From: Hoeflea phototrophica DFL-43
GTDB lineage: Bacteria > Pseudomonadota > Alphaproteobacteria > Rhizobiales > Rhizobiaceae
Direction: 5' to 3'
DNA length: 64,000 nt
Assembly: GCF_000154705.2 (NCBI RefSeq)
Contig: NZ_CM002917.1
Span: 2,622,461-2,686,460, forward strand
In this document: positions 37,626 to 45,939 of the stretch, piece by piece
Position numbering within the stretch: position 1 is the stretch's first letter
How the letters are laid out: each line of letters begins with the position of its first letter
Program-made: the position numbers and the translations under genes
The notes under the pieces: generated by a model
What the model saw: only the letters and a program-made list of their open reading frames with translations
Told to the model about the DNA's origin: nothing
The model's database searches: none

Positions 37626-38904
37626 AGGTCAGCAACAAAGCCATGCCCGGCACCATGATCAACAGTCCGATCCTGAGCATGTCCATGAAGATGAAAGGCC
37701 AAAGCCCCTTGAATATCGTGTTCAAGGGCACATCGGGCACCACGGATTTGAGCACGAAGGCGTTCATGCCGACCGGGGGTGTGATCAGGCTCACTTCGGT
37801 CACCATCACGATGAAGATGCCGAACCATATCAGGTCGATGCCGTGGGCTGCGGCTATCGGGTAAAACACCGGCACCGTGAGCATGATCATCGACAGGCTT
37901 TCGAGAATGCAGCCCAGCAACAGATAGATCACCAGGATGACCAGGATCAGGCTCAGGCGGCTGTCGCCAAAAAAGCCCATGAAGGTCTGGATGTCCTGCG
38001 TCATGCCGGACATGTTGACGTAATTGGTGAATGTCAGCGCGCCAAACAGGATGAAGAACATCATCGCCGATGTTTTCATTGTATCGAAAAGCACCTCGAA
38101 AAGACCCTTCAGGCTGAATTTGCCCAGCATGACTGTGAGCAGAAGAGCGCCGCCGGCTCCCATGCCTGCGCTTTCCGTCGGGGTGAAGACACCCAGATAG
38201 ATTCCCCCCATGACAAATGCGAAGAGAAACAGGGCGCCCGCCGAGCCTTTCAGCGCCCGTATCCTGTCGATCAGCGGGAGCTTGTCTTCGGTCGGCAGTT
38301 CTCCCTTGAACCAGATGAGGGAAATCCGCACGGCGAGTGCATAGCCGATGACACCGACAATGCCGGGGATAATGCCGGCAAGAAAGAGCTTGCCGATGTC
38401 CTGCTGGGTCATGATTCCGTAAAACACCAGGATGACGGAAGGCGGGATGAGAATTCCCAGCGTCCCGCCTGCCGCGATCGATGCCATCGCCAGATGATCG
38501 GGATATCCGAAGCGGCGCATGGAAGGCAGCGAGATCCGCGCCATGGTCGCGGCCGTGGCCATCGACGAGCCGCACACGGAAGAAAACGCACCACAGGCAA
38601 TCACCGTCGCCGTCGCCAGCCCGCCCTTGCGGTGTCTGAGCCAGGCATAGGCTGCATTGTACAGCTCTGCAGCGATGCCCGACTGGACGACGAAATATCC
38701 CATGATCAGGAAAAGCGGCAGGACGGACAGGGAATAGTCCCGCCCATAGTCAAAGAACACGGTGCCGAGCAAGGACATCGCCGGCCCGATGCCGATGATC
38801 GACGCCACACCAAGCAAACCGGTTATCGTCATGGCGAATGCGATCGGAAGGCCGGAAAAGAGCAGGACAAGCAGAAAGGCTATGCCGACAGGCCAGTGTT
38901 CCAT
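37624..38904 (-). CDS. dctM: TRAP transporter large permease (DctM), system 1
   Basis: The 426-residue integral membrane protein has about twelve hydrophobic segments and DctM hallmarks: GLPIAFAMT, CGAFSSVCGSSMATAATM, ASIAAGGTLGILIPPSVILVFYGIMT and SLITPPVGMNAFVLK. With DctP and DctQ it imports an organic anion using the sodium gradient. It is the last gene of dctP-dctQ-dctM on the minus strand and lies 4 bases after dctQ. The substrate is unknown. Confidence 0.95.
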   Translation of the reverse strand: MEHWPVGIAFLLVLLFSGLPIAFAMTITGLLGVASIIGIGPAMSLLGTVFFDYGRDYSLSVLPLFLIMGYFVVQSGIAAELYNAAYAWLRHRKGGLATATVIACGAFSSVCGSSMATAATMARISLPSMRRFGYPDHLAMASIAAGGTLGILIPPSVILVFYGIMTQQDIGKLFLAGIIPGIVGVIGYALAVRISLIWFKGELPTEDKLPLIDRIRALKGSAGALFLFAFVMGGIYLGVFTPTESAGMGAGGALLLTVMLGKFSLKGLFEVLFDTMKTSAMMFFILFGALTFTNYVNMSGMTQDIQTFMGFFGDSRLSLILVILVIYLLLGCILESLSMIMLTVPVFYPIAAAHGIDLIWFGIFIVMVTEVSLITPPVGMNAFVLKSVVPDVPLNTIFKGLWPFIFMDMLRIGLLIMVPGMALLLT

Positions 38905-38908
38905 GGGC

Positions 38909-39442
38909 CTACCCCTTGCTCGAGCGCTGGAACAGCGGCTCTACCGAAACAAACAGTGCGGCGATCGCGCTGACGAATGTGCAGACGGAGCAAAAATAAG
39001 CGATCGGAGAAATCGGAATGCGAAGCGTCGTCGTCACATCCCCGTATGCCCCGATCCGGCCCGCATGAATCCCCAGTTGCCATCCGATGACCACCAGAGT
39101 CACGGCGCTCACAATACCGATTGCAAGAACCCGCCACCGCTCGAGCCATGACGGCATCCGAGCGGTGAGCAGGTCAACGGTTACATGTTCCCTTTCCAGC
39201 GTCACCGCCGGAAGGCCCATGAAAATCACCGAGACCAGAAGCAATTCCGTCAGTTCACCTGCGCCGCCCAGAGGGCTGTTGAAGACATAGCGGCCAATGA
39301 CATCAATGATCGTCATGGCCATCATCACCAACAGCATGATGCCGCCGAGGAAAACGATGCCCCTTCGCGCCCACTTCAACCCGAAGCCGTGTTGAAGCGG
39401 CGACGAAGAGGTTTTTGCGCTGGTATCGGTGGGCAGCTTCAT
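38909..39442 (-). CDS. dctQ: TRAP transporter small permease (DctQ), system 1
   Basis: The 177-residue protein has four transmembrane segments and the DctQ pattern (RGIVFLGGIMLLVMMAMTIIDVIGRYVFN, then ELTELLLVSVIFMGLP). It pairs with DctM to form the TRAP membrane domain. It overlaps the dctP stop by four bases (ATGA), showing coupling. Confidence 0.92.
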   Translation of the reverse strand: MKLPTDTSAKTSSSPLQHGFGLKWARRGIVFLGGIMLLVMMAMTIIDVIGRYVFNSPLGGAGELTELLLVSVIFMGLPAVTLEREHVTVDLLTARMPSWLERWRVLAIGIVSAVTLVVIGWQLGIHAGRIGAYGDVTTTLRIPISPIAYFCSVCTFVSAIAALFVSVEPLFQRSSKG

Positions 39443-40452
39443 TTTGAAGCTGCCGCCAGTTCCGACAGGAACAGCGCCTGCGCCGCCTTGCCGTCAATGC
39501 CTGAAGTGGACACTTCGGCAATCTGTGCGTCCACGGCTGGCTGCAAGGCTTCACGCCATGCCGCAAGCTGCTCTTCGGTTGCAGCCGAAACAGCAATCTT
39601 GCCCTCCACGGCCTCGCGCCCCTTGGCATCGGCGCGGTCCCACATCTGGCCTGCCAGGCGTGCAAGCGCCTCGCCTGTCACACTGTCGATTTCGCCCTGC
39701 TGTTCAGGTGTCAGGCTTTCCCACTTGGCCTTGTTCATGACGATGAAGAAGGATGTGTTGTAAAGTCCTCCCGGAACCGTGACGGCTTCGCTGAGTTCGG
39801 GAACGAGCTTGAAGGCATTGACCGATTCGAAGGGAAACAGAATGCCGTCGGCAACACCCTGGCTCAGAAGCTCATAAGCCTTGGACGAAGGCCCTTCGAC
39901 GGGAACAGCCCCGAGAATGGTCGCAACCTTGTGAACGAAGCCACCGCCGACGCGAAGCTTCTGCCCCTTGAGCACGTCGGGGGATGCAACGTCGCCCTGT
40001 TTCAGGAAGATCTGGCCCGGGCCGTGGGTGAACACGGCCAGGACCTTGACGTTGTCATATTCCCCGGCAACCTTGAGCATCTTGTCGTAGGTGTTCCAGT
40101 AGGCAACCGAGATCGCTTCGGCGCTGTCACCCAGAAACGGCAGCTCGGCAAGATTGGTCGTCTTGAAGCGTCCCGCATTGTAGCCCTGAACCCCGAACGT
40201 GATATCGGCCACGCCATTGGCGGCGATGTCGAACTGCGCTGGCGGCGGCCCGAGCGGCGCCGGCAGAATGGATGTTGTGACTTCCCCCCCGGTCGCCGCG
40301 GTGATGTTCTCGGCCATTTTCACAATGACTTCCGAAAACAGGGGATGGGTGGGCGGAAGCCAATTGGCAATCGTCAGCTTGGTTTCGGCAAGCGCGCTGG
40401 AGGCAAAGCCAATCGCCGCGATGGCGGTTATCGCAAGCAGTGCTTTTTTCAT
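39439..40452 (-). CDS. dctP: TRAP transporter substrate-binding protein (DctP), system 1
   Basis: The 337-residue periplasmic binding protein has a signal peptide (residues 1-22, ending SSALA). The DctP fold shows LTIANWLPPTHPLFSEVIVKMAENI near the N-terminus and KGQKLRVGGGFVHKV in the region where the carboxylate-binding Arg of the family is found. It is the first gene of TRAP operon 1, with a ribosome site aggaa. A 15-base palindrome lies 15 bases upstream of the start. No linked enzyme or regulator shows the ligand. Confidence 0.93.
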   Translation of the reverse strand: MKKALLAITAIAAIGFASSALAETKLTIANWLPPTHPLFSEVIVKMAENITAATGGEVTTSILPAPLGPPPAQFDIAANGVADITFGVQGYNAGRFKTTNLAELPFLGDSAEAISVAYWNTYDKMLKVAGEYDNVKVLAVFTHGPGQIFLKQGDVASPDVLKGQKLRVGGGFVHKVATILGAVPVEGPSSKAYELLSQGVADGILFPFESVNAFKLVPELSEAVTVPGGLYNTSFFIVMNKAKWESLTPEQQGEIDSVTGEALARLAGQMWDRADAKGREAVEGKIAVSAATEEQLAAWREALQPAVDAQIAEVSTSGIDGKAAQALFLSELAAASK

Positions 40453-40466
40453 TGTGAGTTCCTTTC

Positions 40467-40481
40467 TGTGAAGCCTTCACA
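40467..40481. promoter_or_regulatory. palindrome upstream of TRAP operon 1
   Basis: TGTGAAG-C-CTTCACA is a perfect dyad 15 bases before the dctP start, between the likely promoter and the ribosome site. It is a good candidate operator for an unlinked regulator. Confidence 0.4.
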
Positions 40482-41003
40482 AAGCCGACCTCAGTGTTCG
40501 GAGGTCACTTCTGAAGCGGTGCACGGATGCCGGCACCTGGTGAAATTCTCCTCCAACCCGGTTCGACCCACCGGCCACATCTGAAGCAGCCACGTCTGTA
40601 GAACCATGAAATGTCATACAAGATGCGTGCCAGTCTCATTGCGCCCACCGCGAAGCATGAATGCGCCGCCCGTTTCACAAGCGGCGCAATCCGCCCCGGC
40701 CTGACGAAATCCTTCGCTGCCAAGGCCCGGCGGCATGCCATTGCTTGTGGTTTAGGGTGCGCTCATATGCGCTCAGGGCCCGATTTCCCTGCGTGGTGAT
40801 GTGTGAACATCATCATCTGCGCGCCCGGAAACAAAAATGGTCCCGAGCCGACGGCCCGGGTCCGACGCACAATTAGTGGTCAAATGACTATCACCATCTT
40901 CTTTTAAGCATAAAATATCAGCAGATGGGATGAACTGACGGACAGCGGAACTGGCGCTTGCGGGTTTGATGTCTGACCAACAGTCACATTCGTGAAGTGT
41001 GGC
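40482..41003. other. intergenic region between TRAP operon 1 and gor
   Basis: There is no supported gene. A 78-codon minus-strand frame (40505-40741) has no recognisable features. The AT-richer part at about 40880-40930 could hold a promoter. Nothing else is seen. Confidence 0.4.
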
Positions 41004-42392
41004 TCACACCCGCTCGCCGCCCTTTACCCGATAGGTTGGCTGATACATCGTCACCAGCTCTTCGGATGCGGTGGGGTGAACAGCCATGGTGCGATCGAAA
41101 TCATCCTTGGTGCAACCGGCCTTGAGCACGATACCGAGGATCTGCGCCAGCTCGCCCGCATCATGACCAAGAATATGCGCACCCACCACCTTGCGGTCGC
41201 TCGCATTGACCACCAGCTTCATGATGGTCTTTTCCGGCCTCCCCGAAAGCGTCGCCTTCATCGGACGAAATTCGGCGCGGTAGATTTCCAGTTCGTCATA
41301 TTCCTTGGCCGCTGCCTCTTCCGACAGGCCCACAGTGCCGATTTCGGGCTGCGAGAACACCGAAGTGGCGATCATGTCATGGTCCGGAGAGGTTGGGCGG
41401 TCACGGTAGATCGTGTCGATCAGGCACATCGCCTCGTGAATTGCCACCGGCGTGAGCTGCACGCGGTCGGTAACATCGCCGACCGCATAGATGCTTTCAA
41501 CATTGGTGCGGGAGAATTCGTCAATCAGGACCTCGCCCTTGTGGCCTGTCTTGACGCCGGCGGCTTCAAGTCCGAGGCCCCGGGTATTGGGATCGCGGCC
41601 AAGCGCCAGCATCACCTGATCGACGGCCAGGGCCTTGCCGGCCGAGGTATGGGCGATGAGACGGCCATCGGGCCCGCGCTCGATCTTTTCGAAAACCTCG
41701 TGCAGAAGGATTCGGATGCCCTTTTCCTCCATCGCCTTGTGCAGACCGCGGCGCATGTCTTGGTCAAAGCGCGAAAGGATCTCCTGGCCGCGATAGATCA
41801 GCGTGGTCTCAACGCCCAGACCGTGAAAGATATTGGCGAATTCGGCCGCGATGTAGCCACCGCCGGCAATCACGATGGCCTTGGGCAGCTCCTCAAGGTG
41901 AAACGCCTCGTTGGAAGTGATGCAAAGCTCGTGGCCCGGAAGTGCAACATGCGGGTTGGCGCTGCCGCCCACGGCAATCAGGATCCGCTCGGCGCTGACC
42001 ACCTGTCCGGTCGCCTTGATCAGAACCGAATTGGGGCCGGTCAACTCGGCGCGCGAGCTGATGATCTCCGCCCCGGCCGTCTCAAGCCCGCGGCGGTAAA
42101 GCCCCTCCAGCCGGTCAATTTCCTGATCCTTGTTGGCGATCAGCGTTTTCCAGTCGAAGCTGCTCTCGCCGACCTGCCAACCATAGCCGCAGGCGTCTTC
42201 GAAATGCTCGGAAAACTGCGAGGCATAGACGAACAGTTTCTTGGGCACGCAGCCGCGGATCACGCAGGTGCCGCCAAAACGGTACTCCTCGGCAATCGCC
42301 ACCTTCTTTCCAAGCCCCGCCGCCAGCCTGGCCGCACGCACGCCACCCGAACCGCCACCGATGACAAACAGGTCATAGTCAAAATTGCTCAT
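41004..42392 (-). CDS. gor: glutathione-disulfide reductase
   Basis: The 462-residue flavoenzyme reduces oxidised glutathione with NADPH. FAD binding is in LFVIGGGSGGVRAAR, the redox disulphide is in GGTCVIRGCVPKKL (Cys-x4-Cys), the NADPH site is in IVIAGGGYIAAEFANIF, and the C-terminal HPTASEE contains the catalytic His. It is of normal length. The ribosome site aaggatc precedes the ATG. It follows rpiA and the DUF2059 gene on the same strand but is separated from them by a terminator. Confidence 0.94.
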   Translation of the reverse strand: MSNFDYDLFVIGGGSGGVRAARLAAGLGKKVAIAEEYRFGGTCVIRGCVPKKLFVYASQFSEHFEDACGYGWQVGESSFDWKTLIANKDQEIDRLEGLYRRGLETAGAEIISSRAELTGPNSVLIKATGQVVSAERILIAVGGSANPHVALPGHELCITSNEAFHLEELPKAIVIAGGGYIAAEFANIFHGLGVETTLIYRGQEILSRFDQDMRRGLHKAMEEKGIRILLHEVFEKIERGPDGRLIAHTSAGKALAVDQVMLALGRDPNTRGLGLEAAGVKTGHKGEVLIDEFSRTNVESIYAVGDVTDRVQLTPVAIHEAMCLIDTIYRDRPTSPDHDMIATSVFSQPEIGTVGLSEEAAAKEYDELEIYRAEFRPMKATLSGRPEKTIMKLVVNASDRKVVGAHILGHDAGELAQILGIVLKAGCTKDDFDRTMAVHPTASEELVTMYQPTYRVKGGERV

Positions 42393-42494
42393 GGCTGGCG
42401 ATCCTTCAAAACATTATCGGCGGGAAAACCGCCATTCGGGTGTGTCGCGCACGATCCGGCGGCCGACAGCAAGAGGTTTTAGCCAATGAAGGCC

Positions 42495-42525
42495 AAAATA
42501 AAAGCCCGAGTTCGACCCCGGGCTT
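42495..42525 (-). terminator. intrinsic terminator after the DUF2059 gene
   Basis: On the minus strand, stem AAGCCCG/CGGGCTT (42502-42525) is followed by TTTTATTTT. It ends the rpiA-DUF2059 transcript before gor. Confidence 0.8.
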
Positions 42526-42590
42526 CAATTTCACCGTCTCGCACGGATTTGTGATAGCCGCGCAAGCAAATTGCGCGGCGGCGAACAGGC

Positions 42591-43124
42591 TTACTCTTCG
42601 ACGCCGACCTTTGGCCGCGCACCGATTTTTTCCTGCAACGCCTTGTTGACGTTCTGCGACAGGTCACGGGAAACACCGGACGACCAGATTTCGGCAGATT
42701 TGATCAACTCGCGGGTCACCAGCGGACCATTCTCGATCAATTTCTGACCGGCAGGCGAGGTGTAGAAGTCGGTAATTGCCGTGAGCTCTTCTTCGGAAAA
42801 AGCCTTGGCGTAGATCTGCGCAGCTTCCCGCTCCAGATCGCCACGCCTGGGGACAATCTTCAGCGCCTCTTCGTCAACCGTGGCGCTGATGATCTCCTGA
42901 AGGTCGCCATTGGCGCGAATGAGCGAGACCTTGAGCCGTTCCGCCGCGGTGGGAATGATGGCATCAAACTGGTCGGTCGACTGAATGGCAGTGATTGCGG
43001 CGCGCGCAGCGGCCAGATGCGACTCGCTGATCTCCTGCGCCTGAGCCAGACTGCCAGCAAAGACCAGGCTTGATCCGACGATCAACCCGGCGCCGAAACG
43101 CTTTAGGCCGGTGTGAATAGACAT
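42591..43124 (-). CDS. secreted DUF2059 domain protein
   Basis: The 177-residue exported helical protein has a signal peptide (about residues 1-30, ending AQAQ) and a DUF2059 domain recognisable from EEELTAITDFYTSPAGQKLIENGPLV. The family is periplasmic and of unknown function. ATG 43124 has aggag 11 bases upstream; a GTG at 43136 abuts the ribosome site and is unlikely. It lies 17 bases after rpiA, so the two probably share a transcript. Confidence 0.85.
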   Translation of the reverse strand: MSIHTGLKRFGAGLIVGSSLVFAGSLAQAQEISESHLAAARAAITAIQSTDQFDAIIPTAAERLKVSLIRANGDLQEIISATVDEEALKIVPRRGDLEREAAQIYAKAFSEEELTAITDFYTSPAGQKLIENGPLVTRELIKSAEIWSSGVSRDLSQNVNKALQEKIGARPKVGVEE

Positions 43125-43141
43125 GTTCGATTTCACTCCTG

Positions 43142-43843
43142 TTAAGGGTCTGTTGCAAGCAAGGTCCGCGCGCCGCCTGGTGAGGCGATGATCGCGGCGC
43201 TTGCCATGTTGAGAAACAATCCGTGTTCGACCACGCCGGGAATTGCAGCGAGCCCGTTTGCGATGGCTTCTGCATCCGGAATGCGGCCAAAAGATGCGTC
43301 GAGGATAAAATGGTCACCATCGGTGAGATAGGGCCCATCCTTGTCGGCGCGCTGCTCGATCGTACCGCTCAGGCCCAGCCGTGACGCCAGCCGTTCCACG
43401 GCATAGTGGGTCGCCACCATGCCGAACTTGGCCACTTCGATGGGCAGCGGAAACTGCCCAAGCGTATCGACCAGCTTGGATTCGTCGGCAATGACGATCA
43501 TTCTGGCCGAGGCAGACGCAACGATCTTTTCGCGCAACAACGCCCCGCCGCCGCCTTTGACCAGCGTCAGCGCCCCGTCAATCTCGTCAGCGCCGTCGAT
43601 GGTGAGATCCAGTTCGGGCATGTCGTCGAGCGAATAGAGCGGCACGCCAAGCTCGACACACAGCCGCGCGGTCCGCTCCGATGTCGGCACGCCATGGACC
43701 TTGAAGCCGTCGGCCACCTTTTCCGCCAGCAACCGGACGAACTCGTCCGCGGTTGAACCAGTGCCGATTCCAAGCCGCATTCCGTCCTCGACATGGTCGA
43801 GAGCCGCCTTTGCCGCCTGAATCTTGAGTTGCCGGGCATCCAT
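43142..43843 (-). CDS. rpiA: ribose-5-phosphate isomerase A
   Basis: The 233-residue enzyme interconverts ribose 5-phosphate and ribulose 5-phosphate. The motifs are [12 protein letters not shown] (phosphate loop), [29 protein letters not shown] (catalytic Asp and Glu) and [11 protein letters not shown]. It is full length. It heads the rpiA-DUF2059 pair and is divergent from the phosphoglycolate phosphatase gene. Confidence 0.95.
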   Translation of the reverse strand: MDARQLKIQAAKAALDHVEDGMRLGIGTGSTADEFVRLLAEKVADGFKVHGVPTSERTARLCVELGVPLYSLDDMPELDLTIDGADEIDGALTLVKGGGGALLREKIVASASARMIVIADESKLVDTLGQFPLPIEVAKFGMVATHYAVERLASRLGLSGTIEQRADKDGPYLTDGDHFILDASFGRIPDAEAIANGLAAIPGVVEHGLFLNMASAAIIASPGGARTLLATDP

Positions 43844-44067
43844 GCCTGCCTGCCATCGTTGTTGATACCGGACCGCCTGTTAGCATGTAAGGCGCGGCAG
43901 GCAAAGCCCGCGCCGGCCGCTTGAATGCGCCTGTTCCACGGTAAATCCGCACCTGCAGCGCCCGTGGCGGCGGAGGCGGCTGCGTGAAGCTCGAATTGCC
44001 CCTGCACCTGCTGGCTGGTATGGCTTGCGCCCGATTCCACCCGGCCACAACCCCAGCAGGACCTTGC

Positions 44068-44757
44068 ATGACCGAAACGCTTGTCATTTTCGATCTCGAC
44101 GGAACGCTGATCGACACCGCACCGGACCTCATTGCAAGCCTTAATCATGTGATGGATTTGAGCGGCCACGCCCATGTCGCGTTCGAGGACATCACCTGGC
44201 TCGTCGGTCAGGGGGCTCTCGCCATGATCGAGCGGGCCTGGTCCCTGCATGGGCATCCCGCCTCGCCCGAACAGCTCCACACCGCCTTTGACGCCTTTCT
44301 TGTGCATTACGCCAACAACATGCCGGGCCAATCGCAGCCCTATCCCGGCCTGGTTGCAGCGCTTGACCGCCTCGAGGCCGCGGGGATGCAGCTTGCCGTC
44401 TGCACCAACAAGACTGAAGCCCTGGCGCGGCGTCTGCTCGACCGTCTGGATCTGACTTCGCGCTTTGCCGCGATCACCGGCGGCGACACCTTTGCCGTGA
44501 AGAAACCGCATGGCGACCATATCCTGGGCACCATCGAGAAGGCCGGCGGCAGCGTTGGAAATGCTGTCATGATCGGCGACAGCATCAACGACATTCTGGC
44601 GGCGCAAAATGCCCGGATTCCCGCCATCGGCGTGCCGTTCGGCTATTCCGACAAACCGGTCGAAACCTTCAACCCCGACGTTGTGATCAGCCACTTTGAC
44701 AAGCTTGAACCGGCGCTCATCAAGCAGCTTGTCGAGGATGCACGCCCGGTCGGGTGA
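44068..44757 (+). CDS. gph: phosphoglycolate phosphatase (HAD family)
   Basis: The 229-residue HAD hydrolase has motif I IFDLDGTLIDTAPD (nucleophile Asp), motif II AVCTNK, a lysine in FAVKKPHGDHI and motif III MIGDSINDILAA. The pattern matches Gph, which removes phosphate from 2-phosphoglycolate arising from DNA repair or oxygenase activity. ATG 44068 has agcagga upstream; the frame is open to 43984. Related HAD phosphatases with other substrates cannot be excluded. Confidence 0.85.
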   Translation: MTETLVIFDLDGTLIDTAPDLIASLNHVMDLSGHAHVAFEDITWLVGQGALAMIERAWSLHGHPASPEQLHTAFDAFLVHYANNMPGQSQPYPGLVAALDRLEAAGMQLAVCTNKTEALARRLLDRLDLTSRFAAITGGDTFAVKKPHGDHILGTIEKAGGSVGNAVMIGDSINDILAAQNARIPAIGVPFGYSDKPVETFNPDVVISHFDKLEPALIKQLVEDARPVG

Positions 44758-44876
44758 GCTTCAAGGCACCTCGCCGCAAAAACCGCGACTAGTCCGAAAC
44801 TGCCGCTTGACGCCAGCCCGCCGCACCGCTTATACCGCCGACACCGTTCGCCCCGGCCTTTTCCGGGTGCAGCATC

Positions 44877-44951
44877 GGGCGCGTAGCTCAGCGGGAGAGC
44901 ACTGCCTTCACACGGCAGGGGTCACAGGTTCAATCCCTGTCGCGCCCACCA
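44877..44951 (+). tRNA. tRNA-Val(CAC)
   Basis: This is a complete 75-base cloverleaf including the encoded CCA. The acceptor stem is GGGCGCG/CGCGCCC, the D-arm starts with TAGCTCAGCGGGAGAGC, and the anticodon stem CTGCC/GGCAG has loop TTCACAC, giving anticodon CAC (Val, GTG codon). The T-arm is ACAGG-TTCAATC-CCTGT. A T run follows directly. Confidence 0.97.
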
Positions 44952-45263
44952 TTTTTCTGTTGATCTTTATCTTGTCGAACAGACTCCGGGCTTTTGCCTT
45001 TGAACACCTGTTGCAGCAGAAATTTGATCTCCGATTTCACCATTCCTTAAGGCTGAATGTGCAACATTCGGGTGTGGGCTTCCTTCCGGGGAGAGCATGA
45101 CGCGTGCCCACAACGGCTGGTTTGATCAGATCTGGTCCCGGCATGTCTCATAAAACAACCCAGACGGCATCAGCCGAAAAACCGTGCATCGATCTTGATA
45201 ACGGGATTTGCAGCGCTGATCGGACGACGGGCACTGTTGAGAGTTCGCGTAAGGAGTTTGGCT
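44952..45263. other. intergenic region after tRNA-Val
   Basis: Nothing is supported here beyond the T run that follows the tRNA and the aaggag ribosome site of the next gene at its right end. Confidence 0.4.
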
Positions 45264-45824
45264 GTGGCTGCAAAGAAAAAAGACAAGGACAAGGACGACG
45301 CACCCAAGAAAAGCCCGGGCATCATGGGCCTGGTCTCGAAGCTCCTCGCCGTGTTCGCAATCCTTCTCGCGGCGGTGTTTTTCGCATCGATGTATGATGT
45401 TGGCCAGATGGGCCTGCATCACACCATCAAGGGATTTGCCGTTGCAATCGTTCCAGTGTTCGCCCTTCTTTCGATAGCCGCTCTGTTTCTCAGCCCGAAG
45501 ACATCGGCCGAAGGCTCAGTCGACATCGCCGAGATCGCAGCGCTTCAGGAGTTTCGGTCCAAGGCTACGTCCCAGATCCTGGCGTTGCAGAACCGGTTGG
45601 ATTCCTTCTCAGGCCAGGACCTCGAGTCGCTCAAAGCCCGAAACGAGGAACTTGAAGCCCAGCTCGACGCCATCCACCAGGCCGAGCGCGAGAAGGTTGA
45701 CGGCGAAATCGAAGCCTTGCGCCAGCGCAATATCGAGCTTGAGGAACAGATCAAGAAATGGGCATTCGAGGCCGTCGACAAATCGGTCAAGGGCGAAGAA
45801 GTCGAGCCGATGCAGGCCGCCTGA
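45264..45824 (+). CDS. membrane protein with C-terminal coiled coil
   Basis: The 186-residue protein has a Lys/Asp-rich N-terminus, two transmembrane helices (about residues 22-40 and 52-74) and a C-terminal coiled coil (about 95-170, with Leu/Ile heptads such as ELEAQLDAIHQAEREKVDGE). It resembles unnamed rhizobial envelope or scaffold proteins. GTG 45264 is chosen because aaggag lies eight bases upstream; the frame is open to 45195. No function can be assigned. Confidence 0.7.
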   Translation: MAAKKKDKDKDDAPKKSPGIMGLVSKLLAVFAILLAAVFFASMYDVGQMGLHHTIKGFAVAIVPVFALLSIAALFLSPKTSAEGSVDIAEIAALQEFRSKATSQILALQNRLDSFSGQDLESLKARNEELEAQLDAIHQAEREKVDGEIEALRQRNIELEEQIKKWAFEAVDKSVKGEEVEPMQAA

Positions 45825-45871
45825 CCGCCCTCACCCACTGAAAATTGCAGCTAAGGTGTTTCAGCACCATG

Positions 45872-45907
45872 ATCGCCTCCGGCATGCTCCTGCCTGCCGG
45901 GGGCGAT
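45872..45907. terminator. bidirectional hairpin between convergent genes
   Basis: ATCGCC-T-CCGGCA pairs with TGCCGG-G-GGCGAT, with one mismatch, between the coiled-coil protein gene (+) and dabA (-). No strong T run is present, so its efficiency is uncertain. Confidence 0.45.
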
Positions 45908-45939
45908 GTTGCATTTGGGAGAGGCGTTTCAGGCAAACC

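Noticed and set aside
37612..38973. 453-codon plus-strand open frame
   Set aside because: Antisense to the TRAP large permease. His/Gln/Asp-rich composition is the usual complement of hydrophobic codons.
40992..42482. 496-codon plus-strand open frame
   Set aside because: Antisense to glutathione reductase, which has every family motif.
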